NCBI GenBank assembly: GCA_045648985.1
Contig: JAZROZ010000020.1
Coordinates: 1-51,439 of the forward strand
DNA: 51,439 bases
Source of the DNA: SIG437 sp045648985
GTDB taxonomy: Bacteria > Bacillota > Clostridia > UBA1381 > UBA9506
Reading direction: 5' to 3'
How positions within the stretch are numbered: the stretch's first letter is position 1; each line of letters opens with the position of its first letter. The position numbers and the translations under genes are program-made. The notes beneath the pieces are model-generated. The model was not told the origin of the DNA. It saw nothing but the letters and a program-made list of their open reading frames with translations, and made no database searches. Of this stretch, positions 39,898-47,298 are shown one piece after another.

Positions 39898-41535
39898 ATG
39901 AATGAAGGTTTAACACCAAAGCTTATTTCATGCCTTAAGGGGTATGGCAAAAAACAGCTTACAGGGGATTTAATCGCAGGTATTGTCGTTGCGATTATCG
40001 CACTGCCGTTATCAATCGCGCTTGCAATAGCATCAGGCGTTGCGCCTGAGCAGGGACTTTATACTGCAGTTGTAGCAGGGTTTGTGATTGCTCTTTTGGG
40101 CGGCAGCAACGTGCAGATTTCAGGTCCAACGGCGGCATTTGCAACGATTGTTGCGGGAATTGTCGCATCAAACGGTATGGATGGACTCGTCATTGCGACA
40201 CTACTTGCAGGTATCATACTGATTTTGATGGGAATTTTCAGGTTCGGAAAGCTCATTAAGTTTATTCCGTTTACGATTACAACAGGCTTTACAACAGGTA
40301 TCGCCATCACACTTGTTATCGGTCAGCTTAAAGACTTTTTCGGTCTTACATATACTCACTCACCAATTGAAACAATCGAAAAGCTTAAAGAAGCGATTTT
40401 TTGCTTTAACACTATAAATTTAGAAGCTATGGTAATTGGCATAATTGCCCTTATCATATTAATAGTATGGCCGAAAATCAAGGGTTTAAACAAAATTCCG
40501 CCATCACTTATTGCAGTTATTATATGTGCGGCTATTGTGAAGATTTTTGATATGAACGTAAATACAATCGGCTCACTTTATGAGATAAAAGCAGGCTTAC
40601 CTGCATTTTATGTTCCTTCCGTTTCACTTGATATGGTAAGGAAAGTACTTCCCGATGCGTTTACAATCGCAATACTCGCTGCTATTGAGTCACTACTTTC
40701 CTGTGTTGTATCAGATGCTATGATTGGCGCAAAGCACAACTCAAATGCAGAGTTAATCGGTCAGGGCGCAGGTAACATTGCATCTGCTCTTTTTGGCGGA
40801 ATACCTGCAACAGGCGCTATCGCACGTACGGCGGCAAACGTTAAAAACGGCGGCAGAACTCCAATCGCTGCTATCGTTCATGCAATCGTGCTTTTGCTCG
40901 TTTTAGTTGCTTTGATGCCATATGCAAAACTCATCCCGATGCCTGTAATTGCGGCAATACTCTTTGTTGTTGCATATAATATGAGCGAATGGCGTGAGTT
41001 TATCTATTTGGTAAAATCATCACCAAAGAGCGACGTTTTAGTGCTCTTGACAACATTTATCTTAACAGTTGTATTTGACTTGGTCGTTGCAATCGGCGTT
41101 GGTATGGTGCTTTGTGCAATACTTTTTATGTCACGTATGGCAGAAGTTTCTAACGTTTCGGGCTGGAAGTATTTAGAAGACGGCGACGATGATACACTCC
41201 GCGATGTACCAAAGGGCGTGTTTGTTTATGAAATAACAGGACCGATGTTTTTCGGTGCAGCAGACAAAATCGCAAATATGTATATCTACAAAAATACAAA
41301 AGCGCTCATAGTACGTATGGGAAAGGTCCCCGCACTCGATGTAACCGCTGTGCATCGTCTATCACAATTCTTAGAAAAATGCAAAAAGAAAAACGTACGC
41401 GTGCTCTTTTCACATGTAAACGAGCAACCGCTAAAAACAATGAAAAAATCAGGACTTTTCGAGAAAATCGGCGAAGAAAACTTCCTTAAAAACATCGACG
41501 AAGCTTTAGCTAAAGCTGAAGAAATTGTGGGATAG
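39898..41535 (+). CDS. SulP-family anion transporter with STAS domain
   Basis: This 545-residue protein has a transmembrane domain (residues about 20-400, 11-14 segments) with LTGDLIAGIVVAIIALPLSIALAIASGVAPEQGLYTAVVAGF near the start and the substrate-site motif GSNVQISGPTAAFATIV. A cytoplasmic STAS domain (about 430-540: GVFVYEITGPMFFGAADKI..LDVTAVHRLSQFLEKCKKK) follows. SulP proteins move sulfate, bicarbonate or other anions; which one cannot be told here. The gene is complete, with its own promoter and a structured leader, and is divergent from the FeoA-like gene. Confidence 0.93.
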   Translation: MNEGLTPKLISCLKGYGKKQLTGDLIAGIVVAIIALPLSIALAIASGVAPEQGLYTAVVAGFVIALLGGSNVQISGPTAAFATIVAGIVASNGMDGLVIATLLAGIILILMGIFRFGKLIKFIPFTITTGFTTGIAITLVIGQLKDFFGLTYTHSPIETIEKLKEAIFCFNTINLEAMVIGIIALIILIVWPKIKGLNKIPPSLIAVIICAAIVKIFDMNVNTIGSLYEIKAGLPAFYVPSVSLDMVRKVLPDAFTIAILAAIESLLSCVVSDAMIGAKHNSNAELIGQGAGNIASALFGGIPATGAIARTAANVKNGGRTPIAAIVHAIVLLLVLVALMPYAKLIPMPVIAAILFVVAYNMSEWREFIYLVKSSPKSDVLVLLTTFILTVVFDLVVAIGVGMVLCAILFMSRMAEVSNVSGWKYLEDGDDDTLRDVPKGVFVYEITGPMFFGAADKIANMYIYKNTKALIVRMGKVPALDVTAVHRLSQFLEKCKKKNVRVLFSHVNEQPLKTMKKSGLFEKIGEENFLKNIDEALAKAEEIVG

Positions 41536-41540
41536 AAAAT

Positions 41541-41691
41541 CACAAAAAGGCGATAGCGACATCGAGTCGCCGCGAGGGCGCTTGCAACCGAGCAGACGAG
41601 CCAAGCGTGGCTTTTTGTGAAAAAGGAGAAGCAAGGAAGCGAGCGGATGATTTTTTGCAAAAAAAATCGAAGCAAAGCGAACTTTGCTTCG
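41541..41691. repeat. Palindromic region between SulP and tRNA-Thr
   Basis: CACAAAAAG (41541-41549) and CTTTTTGTG (41611-41619) bound a GC-rich segment containing GCGCTTGC and GCCAAGCG. This probably acts as terminator for the SulP gene. A separate hairpin GAAGCAAAG-CGAA-CTTTGCTTC lies at about 41670-41691, just beyond the tRNA 3' end, and may terminate the tRNA transcript on the minus strand. Confidence 0.65.
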
Positions 41692-41694
41692 ACG

Positions 41695-41771
41695 TGGAGC
41701 TGATAACGGGAATCGAACCCGTGAACCTCATCCTTACCAAGGATGCGCTCTACCTACTGAGCTATATCAGC
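41695..41771 (-). tRNA. tRNA-Thr (anticodon GGT)
   Basis: On the minus strand the sequence folds as a 77-nt cloverleaf. The acceptor is GCTGATA/TATCAGC, the D-arm AGCTCAGTAGGTAGAGC and the anticodon stem-loop CATCC-TTGGTAA-GGATG giving anticodon GGT. The T-arm is CACGGGTTCGATTCCCGTT-like, and an encoded CCA follows discriminator T. The GGT anticodon reads ACC/ACT, threonine. Confidence 0.96.
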
Positions 41772-41852
41772 AACAAAAAATATTTTAACATAGAATAAGT
41801 ATTTTGTAAAGCCTTTTTAATAAAAATAATTTTAAAAAGATTAAAAAAAGTC

Positions 41853-41881
41853 TTGACAAACATTTTTGTGTGTGTTAATAT
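41853..41881 (+). promoter_or_regulatory. infC operon promoter
   Basis: TTGACA (41853-41858), a 17-nt spacer and TAATAT (41876-41881) give a strong promoter about 165 bp before infC. Confidence 0.88.
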
Positions 41882-41887
41882 ATTATA

Positions 41888-42003
41888 GAAATCAGGAAGC
41901 AGAAACTTATTCGTTTCTCGCCGCAAAGCAAAGCTGAAGCGGTCAATATACTTTTTTACTTAGTATATTTTTACGGATAGGTTTATGCCTGTCCGTTTTT
42001 TAA
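41888..42003 (+). ncRNA. infC-rpmI-rplT leader with attenuator
   Basis: The leader ends in a rho-independent terminator: ACGGATAGG (41971-41979), a short loop, CCTGTCCGT and a T-run to about 42003, followed 36 nt later by the infC ribosome site. Upstream segments (GCAGAAACTTATTCGTTTCTCG and AAGCTGAAGCGG) can form alternative stems. In Bacillus the same operon is controlled by L20 binding to its leader; position and layout here fit an L20-type autoregulatory attenuator. Confidence 0.72.
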
Positions 42004-42053
42004 TTTCCTGCAAAACGCAGAGAAATCAATAAATTTTCGGAGGTGCTTTTACC

Positions 42054-42563
42054 ATTAGTAAGAACGAATTATTGATCAATGAGGAAATCCGTCTGCCCGA
42101 AGTCAGAGTAGTTGACACAGATGGCGGTCAGCTCGGAATTATGTCATCTAAGCAGGCTTTAGAGCTTGCAGAACAAAAGAATGTTGACTTAGTGCTTATT
42201 GCACCAAAAGCCGAAACTCCTGTTTGTAAGCTTATGGACTACGGCAAGTACAAGTTCGAAATGGCAAAAAAAGAAAAAGAAGCTAAAAAGAACCAGAAGG
42301 TTGTTGCAATCAAAGAGGTTCGTGTTTCACCCTCAATAGATGATCACGATTTTGAAACTAAGGTAAACCAGGCTACTAAATTCTTAAAAGACGGCGACAA
42401 GGTTAAAGTAACCGTAAGATTCAGAGGCAGAGAAATCCGCCATTCAGACTTAGGTGCTAAGCTCCTAGACCGCTTTAAAGAATCGCTTTCAGAGGTTGGC
42501 GCGGCAGATAAGCCTGCTAAACTCGAGGGCAAAAATATGAGCATAATGATTTCACCAAAATAA
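42054..42563 (+). CDS. infC: Translation initiation factor IF-3, AUU start codon
   Basis: This protein of about 169 residues blocks premature 50S joining and proofreads the start codon. The mature start reads (M)SKNELLINEEIRLPEVRVVDTDGGQLGIMSS, followed by PVCKLMDYGKYKFEMAKKEKEAKKNQK and the C-terminal KVTVRFRGREIRHSDLG. I place the start at ATT 42054: GGAGGT (42039-42044) lies 9 nt upstream, the frame is open and no ATG exists in range. TTG 42072 would be 27 nt from the ribosome site. AUU starts in infC are a known autoregulatory device, because IF-3 itself discriminates against them. Confidence 0.95.
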   Translation: MSKNELLINEEIRLPEVRVVDTDGGQLGIMSSKQALELAEQKNVDLVLIAPKAETPVCKLMDYGKYKFEMAKKEKEAKKNQKVVAIKEVRVSPSIDDHDFETKVNQATKFLKDGDKVKVTVRFRGREIRHSDLGAKLLDRFKESLSEVGAADKPAKLEGKNMSIMISPK

Positions 42564-42608
42564 TCAAGTTAATTAAAAAAATATATAAACCGAAGGGAGT
42601 AAGGGTAT

Positions 42609-42806
42609 ATGCCTAAGATTAAAACACATAGAGCTTCAGCAAAGAGATTTTCTCTTACTAAAAGCGGAAAAGTAAAATTAAAACATGCTTATAAAAGCCA
42701 TATTCTTAACAAGAAATCTACTAAGAGAAAAAGAAATCTTAGAAAAGGCGGCTATGCATGCGATGCTAACGCAAAAGTAATCAAAAAGATGATTCCGTAC
42801 AAATAA
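42609..42806 (+). CDS. rpmI: Ribosomal protein bL35
   Basis: This 65-residue, very basic protein reads MPKIKTHRASAKRFSLTKSGK, then KHAYKSHILNKKSTKRKRNLRK, the standard L35 pattern. It is the second gene of the infC-rpmI-rplT operon with GAAGGGAG upstream. It binds 23S rRNA in the large subunit. Confidence 0.98.
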   Translation: MPKIKTHRASAKRFSLTKSGKVKLKHAYKSHILNKKSTKRKRNLRKGGYACDANAKVIKKMIPYK

Positions 42807-42836
42807 TTTACTATTGATTTTTAGGAGGTTTTAGAT

Positions 42837-43193
42837 ATGGCAAGAGTTAAGGGTGGCTTAGCTACTCACAAAAGACGTAAAAGAGTATTAAAGCTCGCTA
42901 AGGGCTACAGAGGTAATAAGAGCAAGGCTTTCAGAACTGCAAAACAAGCCGTAATGAAATCACTTGTATATGCATATGTTGGCAGAAAAAATAAAAAGAG
43001 AGATTTCAGAAGACTCTGGATTGCAAGAATTTCTGCAGAAGCTAAACAAAACGGCATCAACTATTCACAGTTTATGAACGGCTTAAAGAAAGCAGGCATC
43101 GACTTAAACAGAAAGATGCTCTCAGAAATTGCTATCGCTGACAAAGCAGCATTTAGCGCTTTAGTAGAGAAAGCAAAAGCTGCTTTAAAATAA
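42837..43193 (+). CDS. rplT: Ribosomal protein bL20
   Basis: This 118-residue basic protein opens MARVKGGLATHKRRKRVLKLAKGYRGNKSK and contains AYVGRKNKKRDFRRLWIARISAEAKQNGINYSQFMNGLKKAGI. It is an early assembly protein of the 50S subunit and, in Bacillus and E. coli, the autogenous repressor of this operon. Ribosome site TTAGGAGG precedes it. A family A element follows its stop by 3 bp. Confidence 0.98.
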   Translation: MARVKGGLATHKRRKRVLKLAKGYRGNKSKAFRTAKQAVMKSLVYAYVGRKNKKRDFRRLWIARISAEAKQNGINYSQFMNGLKKAGIDLNRKMLSEIAIADKAAFSALVEKAKAALK

Positions 43194-43196
43194 TAC

Positions 43197-43422
43197 GGGG
43201 CTGCAAAAAAGTCCAGAACGCAAAAAGAAGCCAAAACAAAGAAATTATGTAATCAGAATACATTGTTTTAATGAATTATTGAAAGAACCTACACATTTAG
43301 TGTAGGTTTTTCTTTTTTCTTTCTTTTGGCTATGAACAAACTTCACCTCTCGGTGTACAATAGTACACCTTCGGGTTCCCTTCGGTTCAGTTTCTCCATT
43401 CTGACTCTTTTTTTCTATCCCC
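43197..43422 (+). repeat. Family A element, copy A7, carrying an internal terminator
   Basis: The left end is CGGGGCTGCAAAAAAGTCCA and the right end is GACTCTTTTTTTCTATCCCC. The hairpin is GGTGTAC-AATA-GTACACC (43352-43369). The inner segment contains ACCTACAC-ATTTA-GTGTAGGT followed by a T-run, a genuine rho-independent terminator at about 43289-43315 that should end the rplT transcript. Confidence 0.82.
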
Positions 43423-43461
43423 TTAATTAAAAAATTTAAAGGACTGCTTGGGCGATGGTTC

Positions 43462-44100
43462 TCAGCAGTCCTTTTTTGTTATGTCGAAAGTCTCAATATC
43501 TGAAATCGTATCAGTTTGATAGCAAACACTACACTTATACCCTTCTATTACATCAAACCCTTTAAAATAAACATTTCTATCGGGAATCTTTATTTTTTCA
43601 ACCGCTCCAAGCTCCAAGCCATCACCTATCAACTTTGCATAGCTTTCCTTTAATGTCCAGAGCCCTGTATATGCAGCTGCTTTTTCTTCATCTGTTTTCT
43701 GTGCTTTGATATATTCTGTCTCATCACACGTAAAAAACCTTTCACAAACAGAAAAATTTACGGGCTTAATATTCTGGATATCACATCCTGCTTCCTTTGT
43801 AGAAACAGTGCACATAACATAATTCTGCGAGTGCGAAAGATTAAAAAATATGTCATTTCGCCCTTTTAAATACGGCTTTCCTTTTTCGCCGTATATCACG
43901 GAAAAGTTTTCTATCCCCTCTTTTTTTAAGGCATACTTTAAAAGCATCCACGCGCCAACACACAAAAGTTTATCGCTTTTATTTGCGTATTTATCGGCTT
44001 TTTTTCGTCTTTGGTCCGAAAGCATATGATAAAACCTACTGTAAACCTTATTATCATTTAACTTTTTCGTATCAGCAATATACACTTTTGTAAAATCCAT
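43462..44100 (-). CDS. 4'-phosphopantetheinyl transferase (Sfp-type)
   Basis: This protein of about 212 residues belongs to the Sfp superfamily. It carries the metal/CoA motifs GCDIQNIKP (variant of the V-G-I-D motif) and FTCDETEYI. The WTLKESYAKLIGDGLELG block is the W-x-x-K-E-A/S-x-x-K signature. It transfers phosphopantetheine from CoA to carrier proteins, usually of fatty acid, polyketide or peptide synthesis. No synthase is in the window. I choose ATG 44100 (MDFTKVYIAD); TTG 44106 is possible. Confidence 0.87.
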   Translation of the reverse strand: MDFTKVYIADTKKLNDNKVYSRFYHMLSDQRRKKADKYANKSDKLLCVGAWMLLKYALKKEGIENFSVIYGEKGKPYLKGRNDIFFNLSHSQNYVMCTVSTKEAGCDIQNIKPVNFSVCERFFTCDETEYIKAQKTDEEKAAAYTGLWTLKESYAKLIGDGLELGAVEKIKIPDRNVYFKGFDVIEGYKCSVCYQTDTISDIETFDITKKDC

Positions 44101-44192
44101 TTCCAATTTCCCTTCAGCACATTGTCAAAATCAAGCTTCTACATCTTTTTAGTAAATCGCATATAATCAAAAACCAAACGGAAAGCCGATTA

Positions 44193-44849
44193 CTACATAT
44201 CAATTCCGTCATTTATGTGTATTTTAGGAAGACTCCATCTGTATTTTGTTGCAAACATTCGTATTGCAAACACAAGTGTCATTGATAAAACAGATACAAG
44301 CTCGATATTTTGCGTATATTTTCGCAGTATGAAATATGTAATACTTCCTAAAATTGCAGCCATAGCATAAACGTGTTTTTTAAAGACATACGGTGTTGTA
44401 TCTATCAAAATATCCCTGAAAATACCACCGCCTATTCCTGTAATCATACCGACAAAAACAACGATAAGTCCGTTATCTGCAAAGCCGTTTGCACAACTAG
44501 CCTCAGAACCGATTACGGCAAATGCAGACAGTCCTAAAGCATCAAATATATTATTTATATGCTCAATTTTCGTTTTAAAAGTATCAAAGCTTTTTTTGTA
44601 GATATACGCGATTATAAAAGTTAAAACCGCAACTACGGCAGCAATTGAAAAAATCGCATAATCACCAAAAACAGCAGGCGGAGTTATACCAAGCAAAATA
44701 TCTCTTACCATTCCGCCGCCAAAGGCTGTAATACAGGCCAAAAATACAACCCCGAATATATCAAGCCCCGAGCTTATGGCAACTAATGAACCTGACAACG
44801 CAAAAGCTATTGTTCCTGTTATCTCAAGAATTTTTATTATTTCAGTCAT
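44193..44849 (-). CDS. TRIC-type (UPF0126) membrane protein
   Basis: This 218-residue protein has about seven membrane segments and the duplicated Gly-rich motif of the family: FGGGMVRDILLGITPP in the first half and GIGGGIFRDILIDTTPY in the second. Related bacterial proteins are homologues of trimeric intracellular cation channels; some are also linked to glycine transport. The length matches. AGGAGATG precedes the start. It is followed on the same strand by the phosphopantetheinyl transferase gene after about 90 bp, so co-transcription is possible. Confidence 0.9.
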   Translation of the reverse strand: MTEIIKILEITGTIAFALSGSLVAISSGLDIFGVVFLACITAFGGGMVRDILLGITPPAVFGDYAIFSIAAVVAVLTFIIAYIYKKSFDTFKTKIEHINNIFDALGLSAFAVIGSEASCANGFADNGLIVVFVGMITGIGGGIFRDILIDTTPYVFKKHVYAMAAILGSITYFILRKYTQNIELVSVLSMTLVFAIRMFATKYRWSLPKIHINDGIDM

Positions 44850-44874
44850 TTAAAACATCTCCTATAATTTCAAA

Positions 44875-45579
44875 TTACATAAACGGCTCTTTGGCTTCTC
44901 TGTGAAGCTCTATTTCATCTGCAACCGATGCGCTTTTGCGCATTTTGATAAGATACATAACTGTCTGGGCAATATCAGACGGAAGAATCATCCCATCGCT
45001 TGTTAAATCAGGGCGGGAAATTTTGACCATGTCTGTAAACACTCCACCAGGACTTATAATATGCACTCTGACTCCCTTTTGGTAATATTCCTTACTCAAA
45101 GCCTTGGAAAAGCCAAGCAATGCATGTTTAGATGCTGCATATACACTTTGCAATGCATATCCTTTATGCGCTGTTACAGATGCAATATTTATAATTGTTC
45201 CGCAATCAGAATTTTGCAGGTAGCCAAGTGCCGTTTTGCACATAAGGTATGGCGCTCTTACGTTGGTGTTCATTATCATATCGTATTCTTCCATAGAAAT
45301 CTCATGAAAGGGTTTAGATTGTGCAACACCTGCATTATTAATCAAAAGGTCTATACCGCCGTATTTTAAGACAGTTTTTTCAATCGTTTCCTTTATGTAA
45401 TCATCATCACAAATATCTCCGGGCAGAATAAGACACTCTCTGCCGTTTGCGGTTTTTAGGAGCTTTTCTACATTCCTGCCCATTAAAACGAGTTTAGCAC
45501 CGCAGGAAAAAAGCTCGTCTGCTATCGCAGAGCCTATGCCTCCGCCTGCACCTGTTATAATACAAACTTTATCTTTCAT
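44875..45579 (-). CDS. Short-chain dehydrogenase/reductase
   Basis: This 234-residue classical SDR has the cofactor motif ITGAGGGIGSAIADEL near the N-terminus with a basic residue in LMGRNVEKL suggesting NADP(H). Other features are LLINNAGVAQSKP, the catalytic Ser in IINIASVTAHKG and YAASKHALLGF (Tyr-x3-Lys). IISPGGVFTDM follows. The substrate is unknown, and the short length suggests a sugar, ketoacyl or sepiapterin-like reductase. A truncated family C element (45607-45669) lies just upstream in place of a full promoter copy. The start has GAGGT. Confidence 0.92.
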   Translation of the reverse strand: MKDKVCIITGAGGGIGSAIADELFSCGAKLVLMGRNVEKLLKTANGRECLILPGDICDDDYIKETIEKTVLKYGGIDLLINNAGVAQSKPFHEISMEEYDMIMNTNVRAPYLMCKTALGYLQNSDCGTIINIASVTAHKGYALQSVYAASKHALLGFSKALSKEYYQKGVRVHIISPGGVFTDMVKISRPDLTSDGMILPSDIAQTVMYLIKMRKSASVADEIELHREAKEPFM

Positions 45580-45606
45580 ATTTATACCTCATTTTTACTG
45601 TAGCCA

Positions 45607-45669
45607 GCGAGAATACTGGATTTTCTCGCTCCCGATAGTATATGTAAATATTTAAAATCGGCAAACTAA
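45607..45669 (-). repeat. Family C element, copy C1 (truncated)
   Basis: Only the GCGAGAATACTGG..TTCTCGC hairpin and the CCGATAGTATATGTAAATAT..GGCAAACTAA part are present. The operator-like and TTGACA-bearing end found in C2-C4 is missing. Homology to the other copies starts exactly at GCGAGAATAC. Confidence 0.8.
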
Positions 45670-45688
45670 TTATATTGAATTTTAAAAA

Positions 45689-46540
45689 TTATTCTTCATC
45701 TTCTGTAATACCCTCAATTAAATCAACTACCACCTGGTTTAATTCGGCAGCATTTTTTGATGTAATAACAGGTCTCCCTGATTTTTCTTCAATTTCTTTT
45801 CTTGCGTTTCCTGATACATTACCACCTTGTTTCGCTATTTCAATATTTTCTTCAAATGTTTGTGGATTGGTGGTTTTTGAAAGTTCGGTAGTTGTTGCTT
45901 CCGCAAGCATATTGAGAACAAGTTCAAGGTCACTCATATTATCTCTCAAATTTTCTTTTGTAAGTCCCTTGAGATTTTTATATTTTCTCGTTGTCATTCC
46001 AGACCAAGCTTTTGTGATTTCATCTGTTAAAATAGCATATTCTACACCCTTTTGTACTCCGTGCTTCTCCCATTCATCAGTCAAAGCATTACGCACTCTG
46101 ATAGATAAAATCCTTTGATGTATCCATTCGTCACTGTAGCCTTTCTTCTGATAAGTTTCTATCGCTCTGTCAATCGCAAGTTCAGGATCGATTGTTTCAT
46201 CAATTCGCTCTTTTCCAACTTCTGCAAGCCACATTTTGAAAGGTTCCGCCTTAGGTGAAGGTATGGATTGAATAATACGAAGAATTCCAGCAACATCTGC
46301 TGCTTGTATCTTTCTCTTTTTACCATCCAAAGCAATCATTTCAACAGGGGTACAAATTGTACCCCACTTGGAGTTAAGTTCAGTATCTCGGCTTCGCATC
46401 TTTTTTATGTATTGCTTAACATCTTTACTATCAGTTAAGATTTCTACCACATCACTGACCGAAAAATACCATTCTTCTGTTTCTTCGTTCCAAGCTGTTC
46501 TTATTCTTTTATCTTCATATATTTGTATTTTATCATCCAT
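45689..46540 (-). CDS. Bro-N/phage antirepressor-type protein (DinD-like)
   Basis: This 283-residue protein has an N-terminal Bro-type domain: IRTAWNEETEEWYFSVSDVVEILTDSKDVKQYIKKMRSRD, LNSKWGTICTPVEM and ADVAGILRIIQSIPSPKAEPFKMWLAEVG. The C-terminal part (AIETYQKKGYSDEWIHQRILSIRVRNALTDEW..YAILTDEI) matches the DNA-damage-inducible DinD-like antirepressor group. Such proteins relieve repression of mobile elements or modulate SOS; the chromosomal role here is unknown. It is flanked by two family C repeats and reads as an accessory gene. ATG has CGGAGGT upstream. Confidence 0.85.
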   Translation of the reverse strand: MDDKIQIYEDKRIRTAWNEETEEWYFSVSDVVEILTDSKDVKQYIKKMRSRDTELNSKWGTICTPVEMIALDGKKRKIQAADVAGILRIIQSIPSPKAEPFKMWLAEVGKERIDETIDPELAIDRAIETYQKKGYSDEWIHQRILSIRVRNALTDEWEKHGVQKGVEYAILTDEITKAWSGMTTRKYKNLKGLTKENLRDNMSDLELVLNMLAEATTTELSKTTNPQTFEENIEIAKQGGNVSGNARKEIEEKSGRPVITSKNAAELNQVVVDLIEGITEDEE

Positions 46541-46589
46541 ATGTATAACCTCCGTAAAGAGTCTTTGTTTTTCATCGCAATCCGACTTT

Positions 46590-46772
46590 TGTCAAGTCAG
46601 GAGAACAGTGAATAATAGGACCTACTACTTTTTCCTGCTTTTTTCACTGGATTTTTCTTAAACACTTTTCATCAGAACCCGCGAGAATACTGGATTTTCT
46701 CGCTCCGACTTTCTATGTAAATATCATAAATCGGCAAACTAATGTTTTAAATTGTATGGACTTGATACGAGG
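46590..46772 (-). repeat. Family C element, copy C2
   Basis: From 46590 the plus strand reads TGTCAAGTCAGGAGAACAGT, then TAATAGGACCTACTA, a hairpin GCGAGAATAC..TTCTCGC, GGCAAACTAA and finally ATTGTATGGACTTGATACGA. The ends are inverted repeats (GTCAAGTC / GACTTGAT). Read toward the Bro gene it presents TTGACA about 50 bp before the start. Confidence 0.8.
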
Positions 46773-46797
46773 AAAGCAGAATCATCCCCTAGTGCTA

Positions 46798-47298
46798 TTA
46801 GTCATCACTTTTTGTTAAAATTTCCTCAACAGGCTTACCATCAATGTATAAACCCGAAAGCACAGATTTATCTCCTTTAATTCTTATTGTTACATATGCC
46901 TCTTTTTCTCCAGAGATCATTTCTTCGGCTTTAGGGGCTAATGTTTCTTCCATATAGTATCTATCTAACGGAATATAAAAATAATCTTCGTTTTCGCTTG
47001 TTAAATACAGTTGGTCCTTTGGTTGTTCTTTAACCACCTTTTTTACCATAGCAAAACCATCTTCGTCAATTTCTAAAACTCCATATTTCCCCTGACTTTG
47101 TTCGTAACTCAGATCATCATCATACCAAAGCGATACATAGCGACCACGAAAAGCATCATAAGGATCAATTGGAGCCACTTTGATTTTAACTTCTTCTCCA
47201 TTTTTTAATACATCATATTTACCCCATATCATATATGTAGGAATAAGAATTTGTACAAATATAGTTATAATTAAAACAGATAAAAGAGTTTTTTTCAT
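46798..47298 (-). CDS. GDYXXLXY-domain protein
   Basis: This 166-residue protein has an N-terminal membrane anchor (KTLLSVLIITIFVQILIPTYMIWG) and the motif FRGRYVSLWYDDDLSYE, which is the GDYXXLXY signature of the family in slightly altered form (R for D). Beta strands follow (GVLEIDEDGFAMVKKV, EAYVTIRIKGDKSVLSGLYIDGKPVEEIL). These proteins are almost always encoded next to a DUF2157 membrane protein, as here. The joint function is unknown. The start overlaps the DUF2157 stop (ATGA). Confidence 0.87.
   Translation of the reverse strand: MKKTLLSVLIITIFVQILIPTYMIWGKYDVLKNGEEVKIKVAPIDPYDAFRGRYVSLWYDDDLSYEQSQGKYGVLEIDEDGFAMVKKVVKEQPKDQLYLTSENEDYFYIPLDRYYMEETLAPKAEEMISGEKEAYVTIRIKGDKSVLSGLYIDGKPVEEILTKSDD

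Noticed and set aside
41607..41798. Small plus-strand ORF over the tRNA-Thr gene
   Set aside because: It is antisense to a perfect tRNA cloverleaf and consists of repeat and tRNA-derived sequence.
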